In this document: one piece after another, positions 54,178 to 62,992 of the stretch
Position numbering within the stretch: the first letter of the stretch is position 1
Layout: every line of letters begins with the position of its first letter
Assembly: GCA_016934825.1 (NCBI GenBank)
Contig: JAFGSB010000148.1
Location: 1 to 64,000 of the forward strand
DNA length: 64,000 nucleotides
DNA from: Candidatus Zhuqueibacterota bacterium
Lineage (GTDB): Bacteria; Zhuqueibacterota; Zhuqueibacteria; Residuimicrobiales; Krinioviventaceae
Direction of reading: 5' to 3'
Notes under the pieces: model-generated
What the model was told of the DNA's origin: nothing
Database searches by the model: none
Seen by the model: the letters and a program-made list of their open reading frames with translations, nothing else
Translations under genes and position numbers: made by a program

Positions 54178-55821
54178 TCATGCTTCCGGGCATTCAAGCG
54201 CGATTTGTTCGTCGACTTTGCCTCTAAAGTTTTTATCAAAGTACTTCTTAAATAAATGAGCCAGCTTTTTTGCCGTTTCATCAAATGCCTTTTTATCCGC
54301 CCATGTATTAACGGGTTTGAGAACATCTGACGGAACATTTGGACAACTCTTGGGAACGGATACCTTAAAATAGGGATCCGTTTCAAATTCCACATTTTCC
54401 AGGCCGCCGTTAAGCGCAGCGCTGACCATAGCCCGCGTCAGATTGATGTCTATCCTTTTACCGATTCCGTATGGCCCGCCGCTCCAGCCGGTATTGATAC
54501 AATATACTTTAACATTGTGTTTTTTCATTTTTTCACCCAATAGATCGGCGTAATCCGAAGGATTCCTCGGCATGAAAGGTCCGCCGAAAAATCTTGAGAA
54601 CGTTGCCTGCGGCTCGGTTATGCCGGTTTCAGTGCCGGCAAGTTTGGATGTGTACCCCATAATAAACCAAAACATGGCCTGTTCAGGAGATAATTTACTG
54701 ATCGGGGGTAAAACACCGTAAGCATCCGCGGTAAGAAACAGGATGGTTTTGGGATGACCCGAAACGGCGGATTCCTTTACGTTCGAATTATAGCGCAATG
54801 GGTAAGATGCCCTGGAATTGGGGGTAAACCGTTCATCATCCAAATCAAAAGAGCCGTCCGGGTAAACCATTAAATTTTCAACGATGGCGCCGTGACTCAG
54901 GTAATGATCAGGATGAAAAGTGGCGTGATAAATATCCGGTTCCTTTTCCGGATTCAGGTTGATCAGTTTTGCGTAACATCCGTATTCAAAGTTCGCAATT
55001 CCCTTATCGTTCCAACCATGTTCATCGTCACCCAGCAGCGCTCGTTCCGGGTCCGCGGAAAGAGTTGTTTTGCCGGTTCCTGAAAGTCCAAGTAGCAATG
55101 CGCTTTCACCATTATCGCCTTCATTGGCGGAACAGTGTAATGGTAAAATATTGTTTTCGGGCAGCAGGTAATTCATCACTGTGAATATCAGTTTTTTTAA
55201 TGATCCCATATAGGCTGAACCGTACACTATGCCGATATGCTTTTCATAATCCATTGTCACTAATAGATTTGAAGTTGTACCGTCGGCCTGCTTTCTTAAC
55301 CTGCCTTCATATTTTCCGGGATCAATATATTCATAAGGCAAACATATAAGATAAAATGGTTTTTTAGCAAATATACTCTTGTCGATATCCTGAGGTATCG
55401 GGCGGAACATATTATCAAGGAACAAACAACTTAAAGGATAATCGCTCACCGCGACAATGGGCAGGGCATAGGAAGAATCGGCGCCGACGACTCTTTTCAT
55501 TGAATATATAGTTTTTTTTAGTTTTAATGTGTCGATTGCATCATTAAAGATCATCTCAAATGTTTCGGGAGCCATCGGTATACTGTTTGGCGATGTCCAG
55601 TCAATGTTTTTTTCAATGGCAGATCTTTTCACAATATATGTGTCTTTTGGGCTTCTGCCGGTTGAATGTGATGGCGTCCAGGTTGCCAATGTTCCGGTTT
55701 TCATTACAACTGCGCATTTCTGTTCAACCGAGTCGGAAATCAGCTTTTCCCGCAATGGATTCTCTAATACCCGGGTATAATCCTTTAACAGATTATTTAT
55801 CGTATTCTGATGTTGTTGCAT
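54178..55821 (-). CDS. pckA: phosphoenolpyruvate carboxykinase (ATP)
   Basis: 547 residues, the ATP-dependent type. Motifs are the substrate loop WTPSHSTGRSPKDTYIV, the lid/kinase-1a P-loop LLGLSGTGKTTLSADPER, the metal-binding DDEHGWND, FEYGCYAKLINL, and the adenine-site region TEPQATFSRFFGGPFMPR and WSGGPYGIGKRIDINLTRAM. It interconverts oxaloacetate plus ATP with PEP plus CO2 plus ADP. In an organism with malic enzyme it controls gluconeogenic flow from C4 acids. AAAGGGAG precedes the ATG. The gene is monocistronic with a clean terminator hairpin. Length is typical for the ATP family. Confidence 0.97.
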   Translation of the reverse strand: MQQHQNTINNLLKDYTRVLENPLREKLISDSVEQKCAVVMKTGTLATWTPSHSTGRSPKDTYIVKRSAIEKNIDWTSPNSIPMAPETFEMIFNDAIDTLKLKKTIYSMKRVVGADSSYALPIVAVSDYPLSCLFLDNMFRPIPQDIDKSIFAKKPFYLICLPYEYIDPGKYEGRLRKQADGTTSNLLVTMDYEKHIGIVYGSAYMGSLKKLIFTVMNYLLPENNILPLHCSANEGDNGESALLLGLSGTGKTTLSADPERALLGDDEHGWNDKGIANFEYGCYAKLINLNPEKEPDIYHATFHPDHYLSHGAIVENLMVYPDGSFDLDDERFTPNSRASYPLRYNSNVKESAVSGHPKTILFLTADAYGVLPPISKLSPEQAMFWFIMGYTSKLAGTETGITEPQATFSRFFGGPFMPRNPSDYADLLGEKMKKHNVKVYCINTGWSGGPYGIGKRIDINLTRAMVSAALNGGLENVEFETDPYFKVSVPKSCPNVPSDVLKPVNTWADKKAFDETAKKLAHLFKKYFDKNFRGKVDEQIALECPEA

Positions 55822-56048
55822 TTACTTCTCCCTTTATTTATTTTTTCCTTTTATATATTTTATACGATTCCACTTCGGGTTATTGTGATAACAATAATAA
55901 TTTATAATTAATTCACCAATAACCTGATCACAAAATTCTATTAATACAGTTCAAAAATCGGGTCAAATAGTTAGTGGGGTGGTTTTGATCAGTACTTAAT
56001 TGGAAATAAATAGTTGTTTGAAAATTCGTACGATTACATTAAATTGTT

Positions 56049-56077
56049 ATATCAATTGTGTCTGGTCAACGACACTA
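56049..56077 (-). repeat. dispersed inverted-repeat element, copy D
   Basis: On the minus strand it reads TAGTGTCGTTGACCAGACAC then AATTGATAT. GTGTC and GACAC arms surround GTTGACCA, and it aligns closely with copy B. Confidence 0.45.
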
Positions 56078-56190
56078 TTAACTGAACCTGTATAAAAGGT
56101 GAAAGTTGTCTAATTACGAAGCTTTTTTTCGTGAAAACAACTCAGGAAATTATAAAACACCCTAAAACTTTATTTGTGATTTAGGGGGAT

Positions 56191-56210
56191 TAGTGTCCGG
56201 AGACAGGACA
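56191..56210 (+). repeat. dispersed inverted-repeat element, copy E
   Basis: TAGTGTCCGGAGACAGGACA, with TGTCC/GGACA arms. It is a shorter relative of copies A-D and lies 250 nt before the GT9-like gene. Confidence 0.35.
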
Positions 56211-56443
56211 TTAAAATAATAATATAAAAAAAAGAATTAAAAGTAAAGTGTTTTTTGTGTTCTTTTTTACTTTTTTTGCATCTTTATGCCATATGTTCTG
56301 TATATAAATATATATTATTTATTAATATCTATGCCGAATCGCCCGGTAAAAATATTTGTGAAAATGATATTGACCTTTATGAGATAGATTACTATATTGT
56401 CATGAAACATATTTTCCCTTATTAAAATATAATATTAATTCTA

Positions 56444-56995
56444 ATGCTTAAAAAAATCGGACAATTATCTGCATTAACAATTTATAAAATTTTATCCCGA
56501 TTTGGACAAAGACCGGCCTCGGTAAGTATTTTTGACCAGATAGATAAAGCAAACAATGTGCTGCTTTGTTTGCCGGATAATGTAAATGGTTTGCAAACCG
56601 AATTGCTGACTTTGGATAAATTTAATCATATATTCCCCAAGGCCAATATTACTCTTTTGTATAATACAAATTTAGCGATTGAAAAGTTTTTATTAAACAA
56701 TTATCAATGTGTTAATTATAATCCCGCGGAGGTCACATCCCTGGGACAACCGCCAAAGGGAATTAAAGAAAATATCCAGAGAAATCATTTTGATATCGCA
56801 ATCGATTTGAGTATCGCATTCAATTATATTAATACAGTGCTGGTTTGGGCAAGTCATGCCTGCCTGAGGATTGGTTTTCATCATCCCAAAAGAGATGATT
56901 TGTACAATTTTTTAATTCGGGTCAATCCCGAAGAGTCGAGGGAAAATTCATATCAATCCTTATTCCGTTATCTTGGGGCAAAACAGAATAACTGA
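56444..56995 (+). CDS. short GT9/heptosyltransferase-like protein
   Basis: 183 residues. The first half has a Rossmann-like pattern seen in the N-terminal domain of GT9 heptosyltransferases: ANNVLLCLPDNVNGLQTELL, FPKANITLLYNT, then NHFDIAIDLSIAFNYINTVL and CLRIGFHHPKRDDLYNFLIR. The C-terminal donor-binding domain of full GT9 enzymes (~330 residues) is missing, so it is either a truncated gene or a genuine short relative. The ending (SYQSLFRYLGAKQNN) is natural-looking, with no frame break found after it. No ribosome site is seen before the ATG. Confidence 0.6.
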   Translation: MLKKIGQLSALTIYKILSRFGQRPASVSIFDQIDKANNVLLCLPDNVNGLQTELLTLDKFNHIFPKANITLLYNTNLAIEKFLLNNYQCVNYNPAEVTSLGQPPKGIKENIQRNHFDIAIDLSIAFNYINTVLVWASHACLRIGFHHPKRDDLYNFLIRVNPEESRENSYQSLFRYLGAKQNN

Positions 56996-57125
56996 CCGGA
57001 TTAATGATTTCCGGAAAATAACTTTTTATCATATTCGCTTGGGATTGTTTACTAGGACATTAATCAGGGGAGAATGAATTTCTTTTTAATGTAAAAGGTT
57101 TCGGGCAAAATATTCAGATAAAGAG

Positions 57126-57155
57126 ATTCCACAGAGGCGGTTACCTCTGTGGAAT
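57126..57155. terminator. convergent terminator hairpin
   Basis: 12-bp perfect arms (57126-57137 and 57144-57155) between the GT9-like gene (+) and the catalase gene (-), starting 18 nt past the catalase stop. Confidence 0.7.
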
Positions 57156-57172
57156 ACATGAAGAAAATTGAA

Positions 57173-58618
57173 TCAGGCAAGTCCCAGTATCTTTGCGACG
57201 CCTTCGCCGTAGGCTTTGTCGGCTTTGTAAAAATGCGGGACCATTCTTTCCTGAATCTGTTTCGATACGTTTTTAAGGCTTCCGGCAATATTTTCAATGA
57301 GTCTTTTTTGTTCATCAGCCGGTAAAAGCCGGAACAGGTTGCCGGGCTGGATGTAATCATCATCCACGCCTCTTTTTTGTTCATAACGGTCCGCATTGCC
57401 GGAAATTTTCAACGGAGGTTCTTTAAAAGCCGGGTCCGCCTTGGGTCCGCCGAAACTGTTGGGCTCATAGTTCACGGCCGCGCCTTCATTGCCGTCGAAC
57501 CGCATGTAACCGTCCCGCTGGTAGGTGTTTGACACGCCGCTTTTCGGCCGGTTTATGGGCAGGCGCTCATAATTCACACCCAGACGGTAGCGGTGCGCGT
57601 CGGCGTAGGAGAAAATTCGCGCCTGCAACATTTTACACGGCGAAAAAGATATTCCCGGCACGACGTTGGCGGGGGAAAAAGCTGATTGCTCGACTTCGGC
57701 ATAATAATTTTCCGGATTGCGGTTCAATTCCATTTCGCCAACCTCGATCAAAGGATAGTCGCTATGCGGCCATACTTTGGTCAGATCAAACGGATTCCAG
57801 CGGTAGGTTTCCGCTTCCTTTTCCGGCATGACCTGCACATAGAACGTCCATTTGGGAAAGTCGCCGCGTTTTATGGTTTCGAACAACTGGCGCGTGTGAT
57901 AGTCGGCATCCTTTCCTACAAGACGGTCGGCCTCATCCTGCATCATATTTTGGATGCCCTGCTTTGTTTTAAAATGAAATTTGACCCAGAACCGTTCGTC
58001 CTTTGCATTGAGAAAACTATATGTATGACTTCCGTAACCGTTCATAAAAGGAACTCCTTTGGGAATGCCCCGGTCGGAAAACAGTATGGTCACCTGGTGC
58101 AGCGCTTCCGGCACCTGTGACCAGAAATCCCACCACATGGTTTCGGAACGCAGGTTTGTTTGCGGTTCCCGTTTCTGGGTGTGGATAAAATCGGGAAATT
58201 TTATGGCATCCCGGATAAAGAATACCGGTGTATTGTTGCCGACCATGTCCCAGTTGCCTTCTTCGGTATAGAATTTCAACGCAAAACCCCTTACATCCCG
58301 GACTGTATCGGCGGAGCCTTTTTCACCCGCGACAGTGGAAAAACGGCCGAACATATCGGTTTTTTTGCCCACTTGAGAAAATATTTTCGCTTTGGTGTAT
58401 TTGGTAATATCGTGGGTCACGGTAAAGGTGCCGTGCGCTCCGGCAGCCTTGGCATGGACAATCCGCTCCGGTATCCGCTCGCGGTTGAAATGCGCCAGTT
58501 TTTCCAGCAGATAATGGTCCTGAAGCAGGGTGGGGCCGCGTTCTCCCGCAGTCAGGGATGTCTGGTTATCACTTACGGGGATGCCCGCTGCTGTCGTTAA
58601 TGGTTTGGATTTACTCAT
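57173..58618 (-). CDS. katA: monofunctional haem catalase
   Basis: 481 residues, small-subunit (clade 3-like) catalase. Motifs are [20 protein letters not shown] and [20 protein letters not shown] (distal His near the start of the latter), [20 protein letters not shown] (Asn of the active site), [22 protein letters not shown], and the proximal-haem block [17 protein letters not shown] (the Tyr haem ligand in R-x-F-x-Y). It breaks hydrogen peroxide to water and oxygen in the cytoplasm. It implies that the host meets oxygen. An AAGAGGTG site precedes the ATG, and it is monocistronic. Confidence 0.97.
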   Translation of the reverse strand: MSKSKPLTTAAGIPVSDNQTSLTAGERGPTLLQDHYLLEKLAHFNRERIPERIVHAKAAGAHGTFTVTHDITKYTKAKIFSQVGKKTDMFGRFSTVAGEKGSADTVRDVRGFALKFYTEEGNWDMVGNNTPVFFIRDAIKFPDFIHTQKREPQTNLRSETMWWDFWSQVPEALHQVTILFSDRGIPKGVPFMNGYGSHTYSFLNAKDERFWVKFHFKTKQGIQNMMQDEADRLVGKDADYHTRQLFETIKRGDFPKWTFYVQVMPEKEAETYRWNPFDLTKVWPHSDYPLIEVGEMELNRNPENYYAEVEQSAFSPANVVPGISFSPCKMLQARIFSYADAHRYRLGVNYERLPINRPKSGVSNTYQRDGYMRFDGNEGAAVNYEPNSFGGPKADPAFKEPPLKISGNADRYEQKRGVDDDYIQPGNLFRLLPADEQKRLIENIAGSLKNVSKQIQERMVPHFYKADKAYGEGVAKILGLA

Positions 58619-58932
58619 TTTATCACCTCTTTTTATGTAAAGTGAAAATTATTGTTTTATTATACAACAGCGGTCTGAATTTTTTTATTCAGATTTTATT
58701 AAAATTAACGGAAAAGGATAAAATTGTAATCTCCATAAAACTGTTACCGAATTTAAATCATATCTAAAATGTGGTATCTCTGAGAGAATGAACATAATTT
58801 AATCCCAAAGAAGAGTATTAAATTTATTGCATAACACTTAATTGGATTAATTCCTGGATAAGCTGTGTTATATTTTTAAATTTTATAAATACTAACTAAA
58901 TAAATTATAAACCAAAAAATGGGGTCTAAATA
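58619..58932. other. intergenic gap, no gene seen
   Basis: 314 nt of AT-rich DNA between the divergent catalase and phosphoesterase genes. It would hold both promoters. No clear peroxide-responsive operator was identified. Confidence 0.35.
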
Positions 58933-60207
58933 ATGAAAATGAAAAGATCAAGGAAACAACTTTATATCGTACTATTATTACTTGTTGTAATGGTGACAGT
59001 TCTATGGGGGAAAGAGGGGCAAAAACCGGAGCGTTTAGTTTTGAGCTGGGAAGCGGGTCCGGCTACAACACAATCCATAACATGGCGGACATACGCACCG
59101 GTTGACAGTCCGGCGGCCCAGGTGACCATAATACAGCCGTGGGCAGAGAATTTTGAAAAAAATGCCGCCACGGTAGCGGCATCAACCGAAGAATTGACTA
59201 CGGCGGATGGAGTGGAGGTATTTCATCATACCGCACGATTTGTTGATCTGCAGCCCGGCAAACAATATGTCTATCGGGTTGGACAGAATAATTTGTGGAG
59301 CGAATGGAATGTTTTTCAGACTGCGGGATTGGAAACGGAACCGTTCTCGTTTATATATCTGGGCGATGTGCAGAATGAGATATTTGATCTTGCATCGCCG
59401 CTTTTGCGAAAGGCCTGGGCGCACGCGCCCGAATCCCGTTTCATACTTATAGCGGGCGACCTTGTGAATCGGGGACGGGAAGACGATAAATGGGACAATT
59501 TTTTCAATGCTTTTGGTTTTATTCCGCGTATGGTTCCCCTTGTCCCCGCGCCGGGCAACCATGATACGGCAGGGGAAGAAACCGAAATGGACGGCATCCG
59601 CGATGTCGATCCGCTGTACCTGATCCACTTTGCCCTGCCCCTGAATGGCCCGGAACCGGATGATTTTAAAGAAACGGCTTATTATATGGATTATCAAAGC
59701 GCCCGTATCGTGGTTGTCAATACAAACAACTATGAACACCCGGAACAGCTAAAGTGGTTGATATCCATACTGGAAACAAATACCAAACCCTGGTTGATCG
59801 TGACCCATCATCACCCGGTGTATTCCACCGGCCGGGACAGGGATAATAAAGAGCTGCGCGAGATACTAACGCCAATTTATGAGAAATATGGGGTGGACCT
59901 GGTTTTACAGGGACATGACCACTATTACGGCCGGACCGGCAAGGTTGTTCAGAATAAAACAGTCAATAATAATGCCCCCGGACCGATTTATACGGTGTCC
60001 GTCAGCGGTCCGAAAATGTACGAACACAATAAAACCTTTTCTCATCTGATGCGCAAAGAATTGGGTGAAACGCAGTTGTATCAGGTAATTAACGTGGCCC
60101 CGGAATCCCTGCATTATGAATCTTGGAGCCTTGACGGACGCAAAGTTGACGCGTTTACACTTGAACAAAAAGACCAGGGAACCGAACTGGTTGAGGAATC
60201 AAAGTAG
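58933..60207 (+). CDS. purple acid phosphatase-like metallophosphoesterase, secreted
   Basis: 424 residues with a signal peptide (about 8-24). An N-terminal fibronectin-III-like PAP domain (about 30-135, with RLVLSWEAGPATTQSITWRT) is followed by the calcineurin-like phosphoesterase (about 140-370). The metal-site blocks are YLGDVQNEIF, IAGDLVNRG, APGNHDT, WLIVTHHHPVY and LVLQGHDHYYGRTG, in the order D-GD-GNH-H-GHDH. It hydrolyses phosphate esters in the periplasm or outside. The Tyr that gives the purple Fe-Tyr charge transfer is not clearly placed, so the metal pair is uncertain. GGGGTC precedes the ATG. It ends before a convergent hairpin. Confidence 0.9.
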   Translation: MKMKRSRKQLYIVLLLLVVMVTVLWGKEGQKPERLVLSWEAGPATTQSITWRTYAPVDSPAAQVTIIQPWAENFEKNAATVAASTEELTTADGVEVFHHTARFVDLQPGKQYVYRVGQNNLWSEWNVFQTAGLETEPFSFIYLGDVQNEIFDLASPLLRKAWAHAPESRFILIAGDLVNRGREDDKWDNFFNAFGFIPRMVPLVPAPGNHDTAGEETEMDGIRDVDPLYLIHFALPLNGPEPDDFKETAYYMDYQSARIVVVNTNNYEHPEQLKWLISILETNTKPWLIVTHHHPVYSTGRDRDNKELREILTPIYEKYGVDLVLQGHDHYYGRTGKVVQNKTVNNNAPGPIYTVSVSGPKMYEHNKTFSHLMRKELGETQLYQVINVAPESLHYESWSLDGRKVDAFTLEQKDQGTELVEESK

Positions 60208-60270
60208 AAGATTTTTTTAATCGATTGAAAATTGTCAATATCTTGAAACATAAATGTTGATGTTTCGAGA

Positions 60271-60311
60271 TGAACAATGCAGTCCATATGTAAAATGGAC
60301 TGCATTGTTCA
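60271..60311. terminator. long convergent terminator hairpin
   Basis: 17-bp perfect arms (60271-60287 and 60295-60311) around ATGTAAA, between the phosphoesterase gene (+) and the LRR gene (-). A smaller GAAACAT/ATGTTTC stem lies at 60244-60269. Confidence 0.7.
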
Positions 60312-60325
60312 ACACCAAATTTTCC

Positions 60326-62122
60326 CTATTTGATCAATAACATTTTTCCGGATTTGATAAAAGAGTCAGTTTCTATACGATATATATAAATCCCTGACGC
60401 CACCTCCAGGCCCAAATGATCGCGCCCATCCCAGGAAATTGATTTTCTCCCGGCATTCTGCAGATCATCCACCAGCGTCTTTATGCTCTGGCCGGACAGG
60501 TTGTATACTTTTAAAACGACCCAAGTCGATTTTGGCAGATCATATTTTAAAACGGTGGTCGAATTAAACGGATTCGGATAATTTTGATATAAAATAAATT
60601 TTTCGGGCAACTGTGTTATGGACGAAACAATCCCTGACGCTTCTTTTACTGTCACATGTATAGGCCGGCAATAAAGCGTCAGGCCGGTAACGGTTGTGTT
60701 GGTTATTTTGCATATATATTCTCCGGCATCGGAAATTTGTGCGGAATCAATCGTGAAAGAATTGTTATTGGCGCCGGGTATGTCGATTCCGTCTTTTTTC
60801 CACTGGTATTCATTCGCCGTACCGCCAACGTTAACGGAAATTTCCAGAAAGGAATTCTGGTTTATGGTGGTGTCCTGCTCTTCGCCCACACTGTCCTGCG
60901 GGGAATAAACAAAACCAGGAATGCCGATATTCGGCTCGATATCCTCAAATGTAAATTTGTTATTCTGAATTATCAATTCCGTTAAACTTGTATCAGCGGT
61001 TAAATCCGGCAGGTCGGTAAACTGATTATCGTACAGATGAAATCTTTCCAGTTCCGGCAGAGATGCAATTTCTGTTGGAATTGGGCCTGAAAATTGGTTT
61101 CTGTGTACATAAAGCCATTTCAAATGGGTCATGTTGCCGAATTCATGCGGGAGTGTATCCGAAAACTGGTTATTGTATATTCTAAAATCGGTCATTTCTA
61201 TTAGATTACCAATTTGTGTTGGAACCGTGCCTGAAAGTTGATTGTCGGTAATGTTTAAATATGTTAATTTATTCAGATTACCAATTTCTTCCGGAATTGG
61301 GCCGTCAAGTTGATTGTCATAAAGTGTTAGTTCAATTAAATTGGTTAGATTACCGATCTCATGTGGAATGAAATCGGTCAGCTGGTTGGAAGCTAAATAT
61401 AATTTTGTTAAATTATTCAGATTACCGATTTCTACCGGGATGTTTCCCGAAAAATTATTGTAGCCCAGAGATAAAAATTCCAGATTAACAAGTTGGCCGA
61501 TAGAAGGAGAAATTGGGCCTTCAAACTGATTCTGGGAAAAATCCAGATCTGTTAAATTTGTTAAATTGTAAATTTCATCGGGTAAGTTCCCTGTTAGTTG
61601 ATTGCTCCACAATGTTATAAATGTCAGTTTGGATAAATTTCCGATTTCAGGGGGTAAAGTGCCCGTAAACTGATTTTGACTAAGGTATACCTTTTCCAGG
61701 TTGACAAGATTCCAGATTTCTGAAGGGATGTCTCCTGCTAACTGATTGTTGAGTAAATTCAAAAAAGTCAAATTAACAAGATTGCCGATTTCCGCGGGGA
61801 TATTTCCTGTCAGCTTGTTTCGGTGCAGCATTAAACGTAATGTACCGGTCAAATTTCCGATTTCAGGCGGAATTGTCCCGGTAAGATTATTATCGATCAA
61901 TGCTATTTCAGTTACCCGTCCCTCCGATACGGTGATGCCACGCCATGTTGAAACAGGACCCGTCAACCAGTTGTCGTTATTTGTCCAGTTAACGCCGTCG
62001 GTGCTGTCAAACAGGGCAATCAGGGCAAGAGAGTCCTGCTCCGCCACCTGCGCCGACAGGTTGAAAATTTGCCCAATGGAAAGAAATAAAAGGGCGACAA
62101 TAAAAAATTTCATTTTTATCAT
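60326..62122 (-). CDS. secreted leucine-rich-repeat protein with Ig-like and T9SS domains
   Basis: 598 residues. A signal peptide (about 1-25) is followed by an LRR N-cap (SLALIALFDSTDGVNWTNND) and about 12 plant-type 24-residue LRRs (about 85-390), each with N-x-L-x-G-x-I-P-x-E-I-G-N-L-x-N-L. An Ig-like domain (about 410-495, NEYQWKKDGIDIPGANNNSF) is next. The last ~85 residues are a T9SS type A sorting domain (QNYPNPFNSTTVLKY, ending KSGKMLLIK). It is a surface-exposed protein-binding scaffold or adhesin. No enzyme domain is present. AGGAG lies 8 nt before the ATG at 62122. Confidence 0.92.
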   Translation of the reverse strand: MIKMKFFIVALLFLSIGQIFNLSAQVAEQDSLALIALFDSTDGVNWTNNDNWLTGPVSTWRGITVSEGRVTEIALIDNNLTGTIPPEIGNLTGTLRLMLHRNKLTGNIPAEIGNLVNLTFLNLLNNQLAGDIPSEIWNLVNLEKVYLSQNQFTGTLPPEIGNLSKLTFITLWSNQLTGNLPDEIYNLTNLTDLDFSQNQFEGPISPSIGQLVNLEFLSLGYNNFSGNIPVEIGNLNNLTKLYLASNQLTDFIPHEIGNLTNLIELTLYDNQLDGPIPEEIGNLNKLTYLNITDNQLSGTVPTQIGNLIEMTDFRIYNNQFSDTLPHEFGNMTHLKWLYVHRNQFSGPIPTEIASLPELERFHLYDNQFTDLPDLTADTSLTELIIQNNKFTFEDIEPNIGIPGFVYSPQDSVGEEQDTTINQNSFLEISVNVGGTANEYQWKKDGIDIPGANNNSFTIDSAQISDAGEYICKITNTTVTGLTLYCRPIHVTVKEASGIVSSITQLPEKFILYQNYPNPFNSTTVLKYDLPKSTWVVLKVYNLSGQSIKTLVDDLQNAGRKSISWDGRDHLGLEVASGIYIYRIETDSFIKSGKMLLIK

Positions 62123-62678
62123 TTTGGACTCCTTTTACCTGGGAATTCTATTATTTTAATATTACAGAAATATTTTTAAAAAAAGGATCACCACGCTTTT
62201 AACTGTACTCCTTAAATATGATGTTATATTAAACATGTTAAACTATGAGTTCACCGCCCCATAATGGTTAAAATATCAAAGAAGATATGTGAAAACGTCC
62301 CTAAACAAAAAAGCGTTCGTCAGGTATCTATTTGATAATAGTTTTATAGCGCCTTCACACATCTGAATATTAAAAGGTGGAACGATTTCTATTCTCCGGC
62401 CATTATTGAATGATAAAAAATTCAGCATAAAAGTGCAAGGATTTTTAATATAAAATTATTTTTGTTTTTATATTCTAAAATACAAGGAAATTATCAATTG
62501 GAATCCGCAAATCCCGGGTTTCTGTTGAAAGAAAAGAATCATCGTGATATTTTCCCATAAAAATGCTGTAGAACTAAATTTTTCATTTAAAACAGAATTG
62601 TTGCAAATAAAAAAATAGTTTTATCTTTAAGTATTAAAATAATGATTACTTTCATTATGATATGGGGAGAAAACTATC
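62123..62678. other. long AT-rich intergenic gap, no gene seen
   Basis: About 555 nt upstream of the LRR gene with only tiny frames. It is very AT-rich. It holds the LRR gene promoter. Confidence 0.4.
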
Positions 62679-62874
62679 ATGAAAGAGTATCCGATTGATC
62701 AATTTCCTCTGCAGCAGAATTTGATCAATAATGCCAATGGAGAAATATACTGGTATGACCAGGTCCGGTTACCTTAGTTCCGACGATGGCAAACTCAGCA
62801 CAATTGGCGTCATGGAAATATGTGTTAACATTAATATCTTTCTGCGTTCAAGTCCACAGATTATATCAAAATGA
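62679..62874 (+). pseudogene. small broken reading frame with a good ribosome site
   Basis: ATGGGGAGAAAACT gives a plausible ribosome site 8-10 nt before the ATG at 62679. The first 32 codons (KEYPIDQFPLQQNLINNANG, then EIYWYDQVR) stop at 62775. A neighbouring frame continues SGYLSSDDGKLSTIGVMEIC and ends at 62872. A one- or two-base shift would join them into a ~65-residue protein. The family is not recognised. It may be a remnant. Confidence 0.3.
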
Positions 62875-62929
62875 TCTTGAATTTTATGAACAAATCGAAC
62901 ATTTTTGTAAAAGGAGTAAAATAAAGAAC

Positions 62930-62953
62930 TTGCAGGGGCCGAAGCCCCTGCAA
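62930..62953. terminator. terminator hairpin after M16 peptidase gene
   Basis: 10-bp arms TTGCAGGGGC and GCCCCTGCAA around CGAA, 40 nt past the stop of the minus-strand M16 gene. Confidence 0.7.
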
Positions 62954-62992
62954 AAAAGAGTTGTCAAACCGGCGCCTGGTAACAACTAATAA

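Larger units (their letters stand above)
55822..56443. other. long AT-rich divergent gap with two repeat elements
   Basis: 622 nt between divergent pckA and the GT9-like gene, with no gene. It holds copies D (56049-56077, minus) and E (56191-56210, plus) of the dispersed inverted-repeat element, plus promoter regions for both genes. Confidence 0.45.
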
